A DNA stretch of 64,000 bases from positions 992,001 through 1,056,000 of the forward strand of contig NZ_AORL01000021.1 of the NCBI RefSeq assembly GCF_000383095.1, written 5' to 3'. Position 1 is the stretch's first letter. Every line of letters starts with the position of its first letter. The translations under genes were made by a program, and so were the position numbers. Origin of the DNA: Sphingomonas sp. PR090111-T3T-6A (GTDB lineage Bacteria > Pseudomonadota > Alphaproteobacteria > Sphingomonadales > Sphingomonadaceae). The notes beneath the pieces are model-generated. The model was not told the DNA's origin and did no database searches. It worked only from the letters and a program-made list of their open reading frames with translations. Shown one piece after another: positions 13,357 through 23,117 of this stretch.

Positions 13357-14169
13357 TCAGCGAAGCGCCGCCGCAACGAGCTTGAGAAGGCGCGGATGCA
13401 GGGAATCGTTGGAGGCGAGCCACTGCTTGCGCTCCTGCATCTGGTCGCCGCCGCGATAGTCGGTGACGAAGCCGCCGGCCTCGCGCACGAGCAGCTCGCC
13501 GGCCGCAACGTCCCAGCGGCTCAGATGCGTTTCCCAGAAGCCGTCGAATCGGCCGGCCGCCACCCAGGCGAGATCCAGCGCGGCGGAACCGAAACGACGC
13601 ACACCCGCGACCTCCGGGCCGACGGTGCGGAAGATGCGGCTCCACACGTCGAAATCGCCATGGCCGGCGAAGGGCATGCCGGTCGCCAGCAGCGCCTCGG
13701 AGATGTCGCGGCGCGCCGAGACGCGCAGGCGACGGTCGTGCAGCCACGCCCCCCGGCCCTTTTCGGCCCAGAAGCTCTCGTCGGTCAGCGGCTGGTAGAC
13801 GAGCGCGGTGGTCACTTCGCGCGTGCCGTTCGGGCGCGGCTCTTCCACCGCGATCGAGATGGCGAAGTGCGGCAGGCCGTGGAGGAAGTTGCTGGTGCCG
13901 TCGAGCGGATCGACCACCCAGCGCGGCTTGGAGGGATCACCCTCGATCTCGCCGCCCTCTTCCATCAGGAAACCCCAGTCGGGGCGGGCGTGCTTCAATT
14001 CCTCGAAGATCGTGCGCTCGGCGGCCTTGTCGGCGGCGGACACGAAATCGGCCGGGCCCTTGCGGGAGACCTGAAGCGCGTCGACCTCACCGAAATCGCG
14101 GCGGAGCTTGGGAGCCGCCTTGCGGGCGGCCTTCTGCATGACGGTGATGAGGCCGGAATGGGCAACCAT
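13357..14169 (-). CDS. suhB: inositol monophosphatase family protein
   Basis: A 270-residue Mg2+/Li+-type phosphatase of the inositol monophosphatase superfamily. It shows the metal-binding motif WVVDPLDGTSNFLHGLP near residue 85, the upstream acidic EE motif (LMEEGGEIEG), and the C-terminal block SRWDVAAGELLVREAGG. The symbol suhB is given by family resemblance; substrate specificity (inositol-1-phosphate, other sugar phosphates or PAP) cannot be read from sequence. It is transcribed in the same direction as efp but separated from it by a hairpin-rich spacer. Confidence 0.9.
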   Translation of the reverse strand: MVAHSGLITVMQKAARKAAPKLRRDFGEVDALQVSRKGPADFVSAADKAAERTIFEELKHARPDWGFLMEEGGEIEGDPSKPRWVVDPLDGTSNFLHGLPHFAISIAVEEPRPNGTREVTTALVYQPLTDESFWAEKGRGAWLHDRRLRVSARRDISEALLATGMPFAGHGDFDVWSRIFRTVGPEVAGVRRFGSAALDLAWVAAGRFDGFWETHLSRWDVAAGELLVREAGGFVTDYRGGDQMQERKQWLASNDSLHPRLLKLVAAALR

Positions 14170-14180
14170 GGTTCTTCTCC

Positions 14181-14201
14181 CCCCTCCCGTGTCGGGAGGG
14201 G
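14181..14201. repeat. REP-like hairpin
   Basis: Perfect 8-bp arms CCCCTCCC / GGGAGGGG with a GTGTC loop. It sits just upstream of the suhB-family start and is paired with a similar hairpin 70 bp away. Neither is followed by a T tract on either strand, so an intergenic palindromic repeat is more likely than an intrinsic terminator. Confidence 0.5.
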
Positions 14202-14271
14202 CCGGGGGTGGATCACGTCGGCCCTCCCCCAGGCGCGACGGCGAAGGGCAGGCTCACATCACCCGCCCCAG

Positions 14272-14296
14272 CCCCTCCCCCGTCACGGAGGAGGGG
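14272..14296. repeat. REP-like hairpin, second copy
   Basis: Arms CCCCTCC and GGAGGGG flank a short internal region, 10 bp downstream of the efp stop. It resembles the hairpin at 14181-14201. It could impede transcription or protect the efp mRNA 3' end, but no T run follows. Confidence 0.45.
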
Positions 14297-14306
14297 TCAG
14301 AGCAGG

Positions 14307-14870
14307 TCAGTCCGCGCGGCGGACATATTCCTGGCTATAGACGTCGACGACGATCTTCGTGCCCGACGAGATGTGCGGCGGCACCATCACGCGCACGCCG
14401 TTGTCGAGCAGCGCCGGCTTGTAGGAGGAGGAAGCCGTCTGGCCCTTCACCACCGCGTCAGCCTCGACGATCGTGGCTTCCACCGTATCGGGAAGCTGCA
14501 CGTTGATCGGTTCTTCTTCGTAGAGTTCCATCACGACGTCCATGCCGTCCTGAAGGAAGGCCGCCGCATCGCCGAGCAGGTCACGCGGGAGCGTGATCTG
14601 GTCGTAGGTTTCCTTGTCCATGAAGGTCAGCGTTTCGCCGTCCGCGAACAGGAACTGGAAGTCCTTGGTGTCGAGGCGCACGCGCTCCACCGTCTCGGCC
14701 GAGCGGAAGCGGACGTTGTTCTTGCGGCCGTCGCGCAGGTTCTTCATCTCGACCTGCATATACGCACCACCCTTGCCGGGCTGGGTGTGCTGGATCTTCA
14801 CGGCGCGCCAGATGCCGCCTTCATATTCGATGATGTTACCGGGACGAATGTCCACGCCGCTGATCTTCAT
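14307..14870 (-). CDS. efp: translation elongation factor P
   Basis: This 187-residue EF-P relieves ribosome stalling at consecutive prolines. The N-terminal KOW-like domain contains [10 protein letters not shown], with the tip lysine at about residue 33 that is modified in many bacteria. The end ...[18 protein letters not shown] is typical of the C-terminal OB domain. The start chosen is ATG 14870 ([12 protein letters not shown]); the frame continues further upstream but without family similarity. Confidence 0.97.
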   Translation of the reverse strand: MKISGVDIRPGNIIEYEGGIWRAVKIQHTQPGKGGAYMQVEMKNLRDGRKNNVRFRSAETVERVRLDTKDFQFLFADGETLTFMDKETYDQITLPRDLLGDAAAFLQDGMDVVMELYEEEPINVQLPDTVEATIVEADAVVKGQTASSSYKPALLDNGVRVMVPPHISSGTKIVVDVYSQEYVRRAD

Positions 14871-14950
14871 TGCGACACCTGAAGCCTGAGAGTGGGAAAG
14901 AGCAGGCGCGCGCTTTAGCCGGAGCGGAGCTTTCCGGCAAGAGAGGCGCC

Positions 14951-15424
14951 TTAACTGCCCCTGACCGCCGCGAGCCGCGCCTTCACTTCGGCGGTCCACA
15001 GCTCCCCATCGCCGTCGGGCGGCAGCGTCTCATAGGCGGGCACGCCCTCGGGCAGGACGATCCACGGATGCTTGCTCCGCGTGAAGAAATGCGCGTCGGG
15101 CGCGAGCCTCTCGCCCTCGTCGAGCGTGCCGACATAGACGAAGCGGATGCCGTCGCCGAACATCCGGTGATGCCCCCAGAGCGCCGTCCCGCAGCGCGGG
15201 CAGCGCGCGCCGGTCTGTCCGGACGGGAGATTCTCGGGCGGGTGGACGGTCTCCGGCGCGCCCTCGCCGATCATCTCCACGCGGTCGGCCTCGATCATCG
15301 CGTTGATCGCGAAGGCTGATCCGCTCGCCTTCTGACACATGCGGCAATGGCAGCCATTCACGAACATCGGCAGGCTGCTCAGGCGGTAGCGGACGAAGCC
15401 GCAGAGGCAGCCGCCTTCCAGCAT
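14951..15424 (-). CDS. GFA (glutathione-dependent formaldehyde-activating) family protein
   Basis: A 157-residue zinc-binding beta-tent protein of the GFA/CENP-V family. Visible ligand motifs are [10 protein letters not shown] at the start, [15 protein letters not shown], and [12 protein letters not shown]. The best known member acts on the glutathione-formaldehyde adduct, but most paralogues have no assigned substrate, so only the family is claimed. It ends 80 bp from efp and follows the M23 peptidase gene by 1 bp. Confidence 0.88.
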   Translation of the reverse strand: MLEGGCLCGFVRYRLSSLPMFVNGCHCRMCQKASGSAFAINAMIEADRVEMIGEGAPETVHPPENLPSGQTGARCPRCGTALWGHHRMFGDGIRFVYVGTLDEGERLAPDAHFFTRSKHPWIVLPEGVPAYETLPPDGDGELWTAEVKARLAAVRGS

Positions 15425-15425
15425 C

Positions 15426-16007
15426 CTAGCCTCGCACCGCTTTCAGCAGCGGATAGGGGTTCACCGCCCGGCCCTGCCACCACCCCTCGCCCGCCGCCAT
15501 GCGGTGGACCTCGAAATGGAGATGCGGCGCGCCCGGATCGGCATCCCCGGTGGAGCCCACGGTCGCGATCGCCTGGCCGGCACGGATCGCCTGCCCCTCG
15601 GCCAGCCCCGGCGCATAGGCATCGAGATGCGCGTAATAATAGACGACGCCGCCATCCGCCGAGCGCTCATAGACGGTGAGCCCGCCCCGCCGGCTCTCGA
15701 ACAGCTTCTCGATCTTCCCGTCCGCCACGGCGCGGACGGGCGTTCCGGTGGGCGCCATGATGTCGATGCCCTGATGCGCGCGCATGCCGTGGCCGCGCTT
15801 CTCGTTCCAGTTGTCGCGAAGCTCGGCGCCCTGCACCGGCGTCACCATCGAGGCGGCGACCGGCGCGGGCGCGCGGGCGACATCCGGCCCTGTTCCGCCC
15901 TCCACGGCACGGCCGGTCCAGCCCGGACCCGTGACATGGACCATGGTAGCGAAGGCGACCAGAACGATCACCAGAAGCAACGCGATGCCGACGCCCAAGC
16001 GATTCAT
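15426..16007 (-). CDS. M23 family metallopeptidase
   Basis: A 193-residue peptidase with an N-terminal membrane anchor (LGVGIALLLVIVLVAFATMV), so it is likely held in the periplasm. The LytM/M23 core shows HQGIDIMAPTGTPVRAVADG (first metal motif HxxxD) and the HLHFEVHRM motif. All key zinc ligands are present, so it is predicted to be an active peptidoglycan endopeptidase. The start chosen is ATG 16007, which overlaps the stop of the L,D-transpeptidase gene (ATGA), pairing two cell-wall enzymes in one transcription unit. Confidence 0.9.
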   Translation of the reverse strand: MNRLGVGIALLLVIVLVAFATMVHVTGPGWTGRAVEGGTGPDVARAPAPVAASMVTPVQGAELRDNWNEKRGHGMRAHQGIDIMAPTGTPVRAVADGKIEKLFESRRGGLTVYERSADGGVVYYYAHLDAYAPGLAEGQAIRAGQAIATVGSTGDADPGAPHLHFEVHRMAAGEGWWQGRAVNPYPLLKAVRG

Positions 16008-17008
16008 GGCTGGAAGATAGCCGGAGTTCCCGGCTTGACCATCAGGGAAAGACGCGCGGCATCCCAATTGCTGAGGCGGATGCAGCCGTGACTCTCCGTC
16101 CGCCCGATATTCTGAGGCTCCGGTGTGCCGTGGATGCCATAATGCGCCCTGGAAAGATCGAGCCATACGACGCCCACCGGTCCGTTTGGACCGGGCGGCA
16201 GCGTAGCCTTCCGGTCGCCCTTGCGGGCATCCCAGAACAGCCTGGGATTATAGTGGAATTCCGGATTGTAGGACGCGCCCTGCACCTTCCAGCGCCCGAT
16301 CGGCAGCGGATCGTGGCGGCTGCCCGTCGTCACCGGGAACTGGGCGATCAGCTTGCCCGCCGCATCATAAGCGGAGAGCGTCCTGTCGGACTTGTCCACG
16401 ACCAGATGATCCGCCTGCGGCTGGCTGGAATCGACGTTCAGCCCGGCCAGCGTCTGCTTGTAGCCGTCCGGCAGCTCCGCCGGATAGGCACGCCCCGCCG
16501 TCGCGACATTGGGCACCTTGATCTTCGTGCCCGCCTTCATCGGCGTGTCGGGGGAGTTGAGCGCGATCAGCGTGGCGGGCGTGGTGTGATAGCGCTCGGC
16601 CAGCATTTCCACCGGATTGGAATAGCCCAGCGAAGGCAGCTTTGCCTGCTCGTTCTCGCGCTTGGGGATCGGGCCGACGAAGGGACCGGCGAGGTCGGCG
16701 GCGCCCAGCGTCACCTCGGCGACCGGGGGCGTCGCGCCATATCTGCCGAGCGCCGCGGCGGTGCGCGGGTCCATCTCGCCGGAAGCCGGCAGGCCGTTCG
16801 CCTTCTGGAATCCCGCGAGCGCGCGCTTGAGCGAGGCCCCCTGCCTGCCATCCACCACCCCCGGCGAGAAGCCGAGATGATCGAGCACGACCTGCACCTG
16901 CATCACCTTGGGGTCCGGCCCGGCGGCGGGGGACGGCGCGGCCGCCTGCGCGCTGCCCGCCAGCAGCAATCCGAGCCCGGTGGTGATCGCAAATCGCAGC
17001 GTTTTCAT
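16004..17008 (-). CDS. L,D-transpeptidase with peptidoglycan-binding domain
   Basis: A 334-residue exported protein: a signal peptide (LRFAITTGLGLLLAGSAQAA), then a PG_binding_1-like domain around residues 35-90, a short LysM-like segment (YHTTPATLIALNS), and a C-terminal YkuD catalytic domain. The catalytic motif SHGCIRLSNWD places the nucleophile cysteine at about residue 309, and the upstream histidine is in GIHGTPEPQNIGR. It would form 3-3 cross-links in peptidoglycan or anchor proteins to it. The overlap with the M23 gene suggests coordinated cutting and rejoining of the wall. Confidence 0.92.
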   Translation of the reverse strand: MKTLRFAITTGLGLLLAGSAQAAAPSPAAGPDPKVMQVQVVLDHLGFSPGVVDGRQGASLKRALAGFQKANGLPASGEMDPRTAAALGRYGATPPVAEVTLGAADLAGPFVGPIPKRENEQAKLPSLGYSNPVEMLAERYHTTPATLIALNSPDTPMKAGTKIKVPNVATAGRAYPAELPDGYKQTLAGLNVDSSQPQADHLVVDKSDRTLSAYDAAGKLIAQFPVTTGSRHDPLPIGRWKVQGASYNPEFHYNPRLFWDARKGDRKATLPPGPNGPVGVVWLDLSRAHYGIHGTPEPQNIGRTESHGCIRLSNWDAARLSLMVKPGTPAIFQP

Positions 17009-17064
17009 GCAGTTCCCTTCGCCGTCATAACGGAAGGGTAACGCCGCTTATTCGTGAAAGTGCC

Positions 17065-17460
17065 CTATCGGCGCGCTGGCCGGGGCCTCGCCTGCGACAG
17101 CGCCAGCGCGATCAGCGCGATCCCGGCGAGGAAGATGTAGAGGCCGAATCCCTCGCCCATCGCGGCCAGCGTCCCGATCCCGCCGAGCACCGCCGCGCCG
17201 ACATAGCCGCGCGGCACGATCAGCGGCAGGCGGATCGTATCGATGGTCCTGACCGGCCCGCGGCTCGCCATCGGACGGCGGAGCTGCTCCCCGATCACGG
17301 CGAGGAAGGCCAGCGCGCACGGAACCAGCGCCAGCGCCGTCACCAACGCCGCGACGCGCAGCCGGATGTGGAAATCACCCTGATTCCAGTCCAGCCATGC
17401 AGCCACGAGGTCGATGGCGGTCGCCGTCAGCGCCGCGCTCCGGGCGAGCCTGCGGATCAC
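17065..17460 (-). CDS. small membrane protein of unknown function
   Basis: A 131-residue protein from a GTG start at 17460 that overlaps the thiE stop (GTGA). Three hydrophobic segments are visible (AALVTALALVPCALAFLAVI, YVGAAVLGGIGTLAAMG, LYIFLAGIALIALAL), joined by a basic, proline-containing loop. I recognise no family. Longer frames upstream lie within thiE and are low-complexity arginine/glycine-rich shadows. Confidence 0.65.
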   Translation of the reverse strand: MIRRLARSAALTATAIDLVAAWLDWNQGDFHIRLRVAALVTALALVPCALAFLAVIGEQLRRPMASRGPVRTIDTIRLPLIVPRGYVGAAVLGGIGTLAAMGEGFGLYIFLAGIALIALALSQARPRPARR

Positions 17461-18146
17461 GCCTTGAGCACGCCCCCGAAGGCGCGGACGGCCGCTTCCG
17501 GCCCTTCCGCGGCGTTCCACACGGCGGTGCTCACCGCCAGGAAGTCGGCGCCCGCCGCCACCAGCGGCGGCGCGTTGGCCGGCGTGATCCCGCCGATCGC
17601 CACGCAGGGCAGCTCGAACAGCGTCGTCCACCAGGAAAGGATCGACGGCTCCGGCTGGTGCTGCGTCTCCTTAGTCGTGGTCGGGTAGAAGGCGCCGAAA
17701 GCGACATAGTCCGCCCCGGCCTCACCGGCCTCCATCGCGAGGTGGCGGCTGTCGTGGCAGGTCACGCCGATCTGCACCGAGGGGCCGAGGATCTGGCGCG
17801 CCTCGCGGACGTCACCGTCCTCCTGCCCCAGATGCACGCCGTCCGCGCCGAGACGCTTGGTAAGCGACACCGAGTCGTTGACGATGAACGCCACGTCGCG
17901 ATCCGCGCAGAGCTTCTGGATCGGCTCGGCGAGGCGGGCGAGATCATGCTCGACCATGCTCTTCACACGAAGCTGGAAGGCCGCGACCGGGCCACCGTCG
18001 AAGGCGGCGGCAAGGCGATCGACGAAGCCCGCGTCGATGGCCGGCGGCGAGATCAGATAGAGCTGGCAAGCGGGCCGGCTGTCGTCGCGCTCGAAGCGCG
18101 TGGCGAAGCCCGGATCGAGCTTCAGTTCGTCTTCATCGATCTCCAT
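17457..18146 (-). CDS. thiE: thiamine phosphate synthase
   Basis: A 229-residue TIM-barrel enzyme that joins hydroxymethylpyrimidine diphosphate and thiazole phosphate to make thiamine monophosphate. Landmarks are the substrate lysine region AAFQLRVKSM, FIVNDSVSLTKRLGADGVHLGQED with the metal/pyrophosphate residues, YVAFGAFYPTTTKE, and the phosphate-binding CVAIGGITPANAPPLV. The N-terminus carries about 25 extra acidic residues compared with minimal ThiE. The stop overlaps the next membrane-protein gene, and the start overlaps the preceding membrane-protein gene by 14 bp. Confidence 0.88.
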   Translation of the reverse strand: MEIDEDELKLDPGFATRFERDDSRPACQLYLISPPAIDAGFVDRLAAAFDGGPVAAFQLRVKSMVEHDLARLAEPIQKLCADRDVAFIVNDSVSLTKRLGADGVHLGQEDGDVREARQILGPSVQIGVTCHDSRHLAMEAGEAGADYVAFGAFYPTTTKETQHQPEPSILSWWTTLFELPCVAIGGITPANAPPLVAAGADFLAVSTAVWNAAEGPEAAVRAFGGVLKA

Positions 18147-18660
18147 GCGCGCCCTCTAGACGCGCCATGGCAGCATGAAAAGCGACTGGATCGTCAAGCC
18201 GATGCGCTATTGTCGAGATGATGCGCCGACGCCTCACTTCGATCGGACGCGCCAGATCGAACACCACGTTGGGCCATGCGATCAGCGCCAGATTCAGCAC
18301 CGACTTGCTCTTGATCGCCGCCGCATCCCAGTCCGTCCGGAAGCCGGCGATATCGTCGATGTCGACCGGGACCACGGTCCTGTGCCCGAGCCGCATGACA
18401 AGGCGCCGGCCCTCGATCGTCACCGGGCGCGTGCGGAAGGAGCGGAGCAGCCGCACCAGCATCGCCACGGCCGACAGGTCGACCACCGCCAGCGCCACCG
18501 CGACCTTCCAGCCCCACAGCGCCATCGCGACGATGTGGACCACCACCGTCTCGACCAGCGCGATGCCGAGCAGCACGCCCAGCATCGGCCCGATGCTGCG
18601 ATGATAGGAAAAGGAGAGGACCGCCGCCGGATCATCCTCCGAAGCGGCGGCGGTCCCCAT
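18133..18660 (-). CDS. two-helix membrane protein of unknown function
   Basis: A 175-residue protein with an adjacent pair of membrane helices near residues 25-70 (GPMLGVLLGIALVETVVVHI and VAVALAVVDLSAVAMLVRLL), followed by a cytoplasmic domain (VTIEGRRLVMRLGHRTVVPV). The shape recalls bacterial PH-like membrane proteins, but I cannot assign it. It lies 6 bp after the aldolase stop and overlaps thiE, so all three are probably co-transcribed. Confidence 0.65.
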   Translation of the reverse strand: MGTAAASEDDPAAVLSFSYHRSIGPMLGVLLGIALVETVVVHIVAMALWGWKVAVALAVVDLSAVAMLVRLLRSFRTRPVTIEGRRLVMRLGHRTVVPVDIDDIAGFRTDWDAAAIKSKSVLNLALIAWPNVVFDLARPIEVRRRRIISTIAHRLDDPVAFHAAMARLEGAHGDR

Positions 18661-18666
18661 CGAAGG

Positions 18667-19560
18667 TCAGGCCTTCACCACCGAGGCCGCGTAGATCTCG
18701 TCGATCGCGGCGCTGAGCGTCTGGTCGAACTCGGCATCGGTCTGCTGGTGGCGGAGGTCCTCCAGCAGCGCGCGCGAGAAGCTGGCGATCATGCCGTGAT
18801 TGTGGGTGAGATGCTCGCACGCCTCGGGCCGCGGGAAGCCGCCCGACAGCGCCACGACGCGGATCACGCGCATATGCCCGACCAGCGGCGCGTAAAGGTC
18901 CGCCTTCGCCGGGATCGAGAGCTTGAGCATCACCCGCTTGTCGCCGGTCATGGCGTCGAGCGCCTTGGCCAGCTCGTCGAGCAGGATGTCCTCGATCGCC
19001 TCCCGATTGGGGCTCTTGATGAGCACCTCCGGCTCGATGATCGGGATCAGCCCGTGCGCGAGAATCTGCTCGGCCAGCTCGAACTGCTGCTTCACGATTC
19101 CCGCGATGCCCTTGCGGTCGGCCGCCTTGACGACCGAGCGCATCTTGGTGCCGAACACGCCGAGCTTCGCCGCGCGGGCCAGCAGATCGTCGAGGCCGGG
19201 GATCGGCTTCATGAGCTGCACGCCGTCGGCCTCGGCCTCCAGCCCCTTGTCGACCTTCAGGAAGGGCACCACGCCGCGCTGCCACAATGCGGCCGGCACG
19301 GGCACGCCGTTCGCCTGCCCGTCCATCGTCTTCTCGAACAGGATCGCGGCGATCACCTTGCGGCCGTTGAAGCTCGGCGCGGTGATGATGCGGACGCGCA
19401 TCTGATGCACCAGCTCGAACATCTGCTCTTCGGTCGCGAAGTCGCTTTCCGCGAAACCATAGGCCTTCAGCGCGCCCGGCGTCGAGCCGCCGCTCTGGTC
19501 CAGCGCGGCAATGAAACCGGCCCCGCCCACCATCTGCGCCATCATCTTCGGATCGGTCAT
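18667..19560 (-). CDS. fda: class I fructose-bisphosphate aldolase
   Basis: A 297-residue Schiff-base aldolase that splits fructose 1,6-bisphosphate in glycolysis and runs in reverse in gluconeogenesis. Recognisable blocks are GFIAALDQSGGSTPGALKAYG, FLKVDKGLEAEADGVQLMKP, LIPIIEPEVLI with the catalytic glutamate, and RVMLKLSIPAKADLY with the likely Schiff-base lysine. The start at ATG 19560 has a strong ribosome site (GGAGGAAGG) just upstream; an upstream in-frame ATG at 19581 lacks one. It stands with pgk and gap, making a glycolytic cluster. Confidence 0.93.
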   Translation of the reverse strand: MTDPKMMAQMVGGAGFIAALDQSGGSTPGALKAYGFAESDFATEEQMFELVHQMRVRIITAPSFNGRKVIAAILFEKTMDGQANGVPVPAALWQRGVVPFLKVDKGLEAEADGVQLMKPIPGLDDLLARAAKLGVFGTKMRSVVKAADRKGIAGIVKQQFELAEQILAHGLIPIIEPEVLIKSPNREAIEDILLDELAKALDAMTGDKRVMLKLSIPAKADLYAPLVGHMRVIRVVALSGGFPRPEACEHLTHNHGMIASFSRALLEDLRHQQTDAEFDQTLSAAIDEIYAASVVKA

Positions 19561-19632
19561 TTGAGGCCTTCCTCCATGCATTTGTGCGCTGCGATAGAAG
19601 CTAGCCGGATCACGGCAAGGCTGACAACGCCG

Positions 19633-20061
19633 TCAGCGAGACGGGGCGCCCGGCACCGGCGACCAAGGCGGACCTTTCAGCTCCAGAGCATTGCCTTCGG
19701 GATCGTTCAGATAGATGGACGGGCCGTCCCCTTCCGCGCCGTAGCGGGAGACGATCTCGCCCGCGATGCCGTGCCGGGCCAGCTCGTCGAGAATCGCCGG
19801 GCCGTCCCACGGCAGCACACGGAAGCAGATATGATCGACGTTGCGCCCCTCGCGACCGGGCGGGGCGCCGCCCATGCGGCCCAGTTCGCCGTCGACGGGC
19901 ACGAGATCGATCAGCGCATCGCCCACGCGAAGCTGGAGGAGGCCGATCGCCTCCTGATGCTTCTCCAGCCGCGCGCCGAGCACGTCGGTATAGAAACGCA
20001 CCATCCGGGCAGCATCGACCACGCGGAGAACCACATGGTCGATGGCCCGGATGTTGATCAT
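19633..20061 (-). CDS. VOC family (glyoxalase/bleomycin-resistance fold) protein
   Basis: A 142-residue single-domain VOC protein: [21 protein letters not shown] at the N-terminus, DHICFRV in the middle and [18 protein letters not shown] at the end, which gives the usual H/E metal-ligand positions. The substrate is unknown. The start at 20061 overlaps the pgk stop (ATGA), so it is translated with the glycolytic genes and may act on a glycolytic side product, but that is inference from location only. Confidence 0.85.
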   Translation of the reverse strand: MINIRAIDHVVLRVVDAARMVRFYTDVLGARLEKHQEAIGLLQLRVGDALIDLVPVDGELGRMGGAPPGREGRNVDHICFRVLPWDGPAILDELARHGIAGEIVSRYGAEGDGPSIYLNDPEGNALELKGPPWSPVPGAPSR

Positions 20062-21254
20062 TTCACGAGCGCCGCGACGCCGGGCAGTTCCTTGCCTTCC
20101 ATCCATTCGAGGAAGGCGCCGCCGGCGGTGGAGACGAAGGTGAAGCTGTCGCCCGCGCCCGCCTGGTTGAGCGCGGCCACGGTATCGCCGCCGCCCGCCA
20201 CCGAGACGAGGCTGCCGTCCTGCGTCAGCGCCGCTGCCGTGCGCGCGAGGCTCACCGTCGCGGTGTCGAAGGGCGGCGTCTCGAAGGCGCCGAGCGGGCC
20301 GTTCCACACCAGCGTACGGCAGGTCTTGAGCGCGTCCGCCAGCGCCTCCACGGCGGCCGGGCCGACATCGAGGATCATCTCGTCCGCCTCGACCTCATGC
20401 ACGTTGACGGTGCGCGTCGGCGGGTTGGCCTTGAACTCCTTGGCCACCACCACATCATAGGGCAGGTGGACGGTGCAGTTGGCCTTGTCGGCCGCGTCCA
20501 TGATCTCGTTGGCGGTGCCGGTGAGGTCATGCTCGCAGAGCGACTTGCCCACGTCGATCCCGCGCGCGGCGAGGAAGGTGTTGGCCATGCCGCCGCCGAT
20601 GATGAGATGATCGACCTTGGTCACGAGGTGCTTCAGCACGTCGAGCTTGGTCGACACCTTGGCGCCGCCGACCACGGCCGCGACCGGATGCTGTGGGTTG
20701 CCGAGCGCCTTCTCCAGCGCCTCCAGCTCGGCCTGCATCGAGCGGCCGGCATAGGCCGGAAGCTTGTGCGCCAGCCCCTCGGTCGAGGCATGGGCGCGGT
20801 GCGCGGCCGAGAAGGCGTCGTTGACGTAGATGTCGCCGAGCGCGGCCATCGCCTCGACGAGCGCCGGGTCGTTCTTCTCTTCGCCCTTGTGGAAGCGGGT
20901 GTTCTCGAGCAGCGCGATGCTGCCCGGCGCCATCGCGGCAACCGCGTTGGCCGCGTCCGCGCCCTGGCAATCGTCGATGAAGCGCACCTCGCGGCCGAGC
21001 ACCTCGGAGAAGGCCTTCACCACCTTGGCGAGGCTCATCTCGGGGTTCCGCTCGCCCTTGGGGCGGCCGAAATGGGCGAGGACGAGCACCTTGGCGCCCT
21101 TGTCCGCCAGTTCGGCGACCGTCGGCGCCGCCGCGCGCAGGCGCGTGTCGTCGGTGACGCGATCGCCGTCCATCGGCACGTTCAGATCCTCGCGCACCAG
21201 CACCCGCTTGCCCGAAACGTCACCAATGTCGTCGAGAGTCCGAAACGCCGTCAT
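20058..21254 (-). CDS. pgk: phosphoglycerate kinase
   Basis: A 398-residue glycolytic kinase that makes ATP from 1,3-bisphosphoglycerate. Family blocks are [19 protein letters not shown] at the N-terminus, [68 protein letters not shown] and [15 protein letters not shown] at the C-terminal ATP site. Length is normal. It lies 75 bp downstream of gap. Confidence 0.98.
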   Translation of the reverse strand: MTAFRTLDDIGDVSGKRVLVREDLNVPMDGDRVTDDTRLRAAAPTVAELADKGAKVLVLAHFGRPKGERNPEMSLAKVVKAFSEVLGREVRFIDDCQGADAANAVAAMAPGSIALLENTRFHKGEEKNDPALVEAMAALGDIYVNDAFSAAHRAHASTEGLAHKLPAYAGRSMQAELEALEKALGNPQHPVAAVVGGAKVSTKLDVLKHLVTKVDHLIIGGGMANTFLAARGIDVGKSLCEHDLTGTANEIMDAADKANCTVHLPYDVVVAKEFKANPPTRTVNVHEVEADEMILDVGPAAVEALADALKTCRTLVWNGPLGAFETPPFDTATVSLARTAAALTQDGSLVSVAGGGDTVAALNQAGAGDSFTFVSTAGGAFLEWMEGKELPGVAALVK

Positions 21255-21329
21255 ACCGCCTCCTGAAATTCGAAATACCGGATCGGTGGGCGGCCCTCAC
21301 GGCGATGCCGGAAGGCCGCCCCGCCCCGA

Positions 21330-22337
21330 TCAGAGCGTCTTCGCGATCGCGCCGGCCGTGTCGACCATGCGGTTCGAGAAGCCCCACTCATTGTCGTACC
21401 ACGACACGACGCGGACCAGCTTGCCTTCCAGCACCGCCGTCTCAAGGCTGTCGACGGTCGAGGAGACCGGCGCGCCGTTGAGATCGATCGAGACCAGCGG
21501 CTCGTCGGTGTAATCGAGCACGCCCTTGAGAGCGCCCTCGGCGGCCGCCTTCAGGATGGAGTTCACCTCCTCCTTGCTGGTGTCGCGCTTCGGCGTGAAG
21601 GTGAGGTCGACGAGGCTGACGTTCGGGGTCGGCACGCGCACGGCCGAACCGTCGAGCCGGCCCTTCAGCTCGGGGAGAACCTCGCCCACCGCGCGGGCGG
21701 CGCCCGTCGTGGTCGGGATGATCGACATGCCGGCGGCGCGCGCGCGGCGCGGGTCGGAGTGGATCTGGTCGAGGATCTTCTGGTCGTTGGTGTAGGCGTG
21801 GATCGTGGTCATCAGGCCACGCTCGATGCCGATCGCGTCGTTCAGCACCTTGGCCACCGGCGCGAGGCAATTGGTGGTGCACGATGCGTTGGACACGATG
21901 GTGTGCTCGGCGGTGATCTTGTCGTGGTTCACGCCGAAGACGACCGTCAGGTCGACGTTCTTGCCCGGCGCCGAGATCAGCACGCGCTTGGCGCCCGCCG
22001 TCAGATGCTTGCCGGCCGAATCGCGGTCGGTGAAGAAACCGGTGCACTCCAGCGCGATGTCGACGCCGTTCGCGGCGTGCGGCAGGTTCGCCGGATCGCG
22101 CTCGGCGGTCACGAGGATGCGCTTGCCGTCGACGACCATATAGTTGCCGTCGGCCTCGACCGTGCCCTTCCAGGTGCCGTGGACCGAATCACGCTTGAAC
22201 AGACGGGCGTTGGCCTTCGCGTCGCCCAGATCGTTGATCGACACCAGATCGAGCCCGCAATCGGGCCGCTCCAGGATCGCGCGCGCGACCAGCCGGCCAA
22301 TGCGGCCGAAGCCATTGATCGCAACTTTCACCGCCAT
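21330..22337 (-). CDS. gap: type I glyceraldehyde-3-phosphate dehydrogenase
   Basis: A 335-residue NAD-dependent dehydrogenase of glycolysis. The N-terminal [17 protein letters not shown] is the dinucleotide-binding motif, and the catalytic cysteine lies in [17 protein letters not shown]. The C-terminal [15 protein letters not shown] is conserved. The start at ATG 22337 ([11 protein letters not shown]) is fixed by the family; the frame stays open to 23300 but the extra sequence is antisense to the plus-strand genes. The 243 bp between this start and 22581 should hold promoters for both directions. Confidence 0.98.
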   Translation of the reverse strand: MAVKVAINGFGRIGRLVARAILERPDCGLDLVSINDLGDAKANARLFKRDSVHGTWKGTVEADGNYMVVDGKRILVTAERDPANLPHAANGVDIALECTGFFTDRDSAGKHLTAGAKRVLISAPGKNVDLTVVFGVNHDKITAEHTIVSNASCTTNCLAPVAKVLNDAIGIERGLMTTIHAYTNDQKILDQIHSDPRRARAAGMSIIPTTTGAARAVGEVLPELKGRLDGSAVRVPTPNVSLVDLTFTPKRDTSKEEVNSILKAAAEGALKGVLDYTDEPLVSIDLNGAPVSSTVDSLETAVLEGKLVRVVSWYDNEWGFSNRMVDTAGAIAKTL

Positions 22338-22580
22338 TCTGTTTCTCCTCAAAGCGAGCGTTCGGGGGCCTAAATAGGAAGAGAGCGCGGTCACGCGAGC
22401 CCTCGGCCGGGGAAGGCCGGGTGATGGGCGATCGGTTCTGCAGCCCTCCGATGATGGCGGGCCAGCGATTCCGGCCCGGTCGCGGGTTCTTTGTCCCGCG
22501 CCCGACCGATCGTCAACCGCGCCGGATACCCCGGACGGCGGCTTGTCGCGTCGCGCCCACCTGCTATGCGTTTTGTCACC

Positions 22581-22796
22581 ATGGACAATGAGCGTTTCAA
22601 CAAGGCCCTCGGCCGCATCGAAGCCGCCATCGAGCGGCTGGAGCAGGCTGGCCCCGCCACCGCCTCCAGCGCCGTCGACACGCGCCTCGCCGAGCTGGAA
22701 GCACGCCACCAGCGGCTGCGCGACGGCACGAGCGATGCGCTGGCCCGGCTCGACCGGCTGATCGACAGCGCCTCGGGCGCGCCGAAGGAGGGCTGA
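22581..22796 (+). CDS. small coiled-coil protein upstream of zapA
   Basis: A 71-residue, highly charged protein starting [20 protein letters not shown] with heptad-like spacing throughout. It has no membrane segment. Such a short coiled-coil gene commonly precedes zapA in alphaproteobacteria. It ends 3 bp before zapA, so it is co-transcribed with it. An ATG 15 bp upstream (22566) is also possible. A role beside the cell-division protein ZapA is inferred from position only. Confidence 0.7.
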   Translation: MDNERFNKALGRIEAAIERLEQAGPATASSAVDTRLAELEARHQRLRDGTSDALARLDRLIDSASGAPKEG

Positions 22797-22799
22797 GCG

Positions 22800-23117
22800 A
22801 TGGCGCAGGTGAAGCTCGAGGTCGGCGGCCGGCAATATGAGGTGATGTGCCGCGACGGCGAGGAGGAGCGGCTGAAGATGCTCGCCCGTCTCGTCGACAG
22901 TCGCGCGTCGGACGTCATCCGCTCGATCGGTCGGGGCAACGAGCCGCGCGAGCTGCTGCTCACCGCCCTCCTCCTCGCCGACGAGCTGGACGAGGCGCGC
23001 AGCGCCGCCGCCAATGCCCGCACCGAGGAGGTCCAGCGCATGACTGCGATGGAGCGCTGCGCGGAACGGCTCGAAAGCCTCGCTTCGAGGCTTGAGAAGC
23101 CGCGCCCGGCCTCCTAA
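22800..23117 (+). CDS. zapA: cell division protein ZapA
   Basis: A 105-residue ZapA-type protein that binds FtsZ and promotes protofilament bundling at midcell. The N-terminal globular part ([30 protein letters not shown]) is followed by a long C-terminal coiled coil. The synteny zapA - 6S RNA - 5-formyltetrahydrofolate cyclo-ligase is the same as in many proteobacteria and supports the call. Confidence 0.9.
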   Translation: MAQVKLEVGGRQYEVMCRDGEEERLKMLARLVDSRASDVIRSIGRGNEPRELLLTALLLADELDEARSAAANARTEEVQRMTAMERCAERLESLASRLEKPRPAS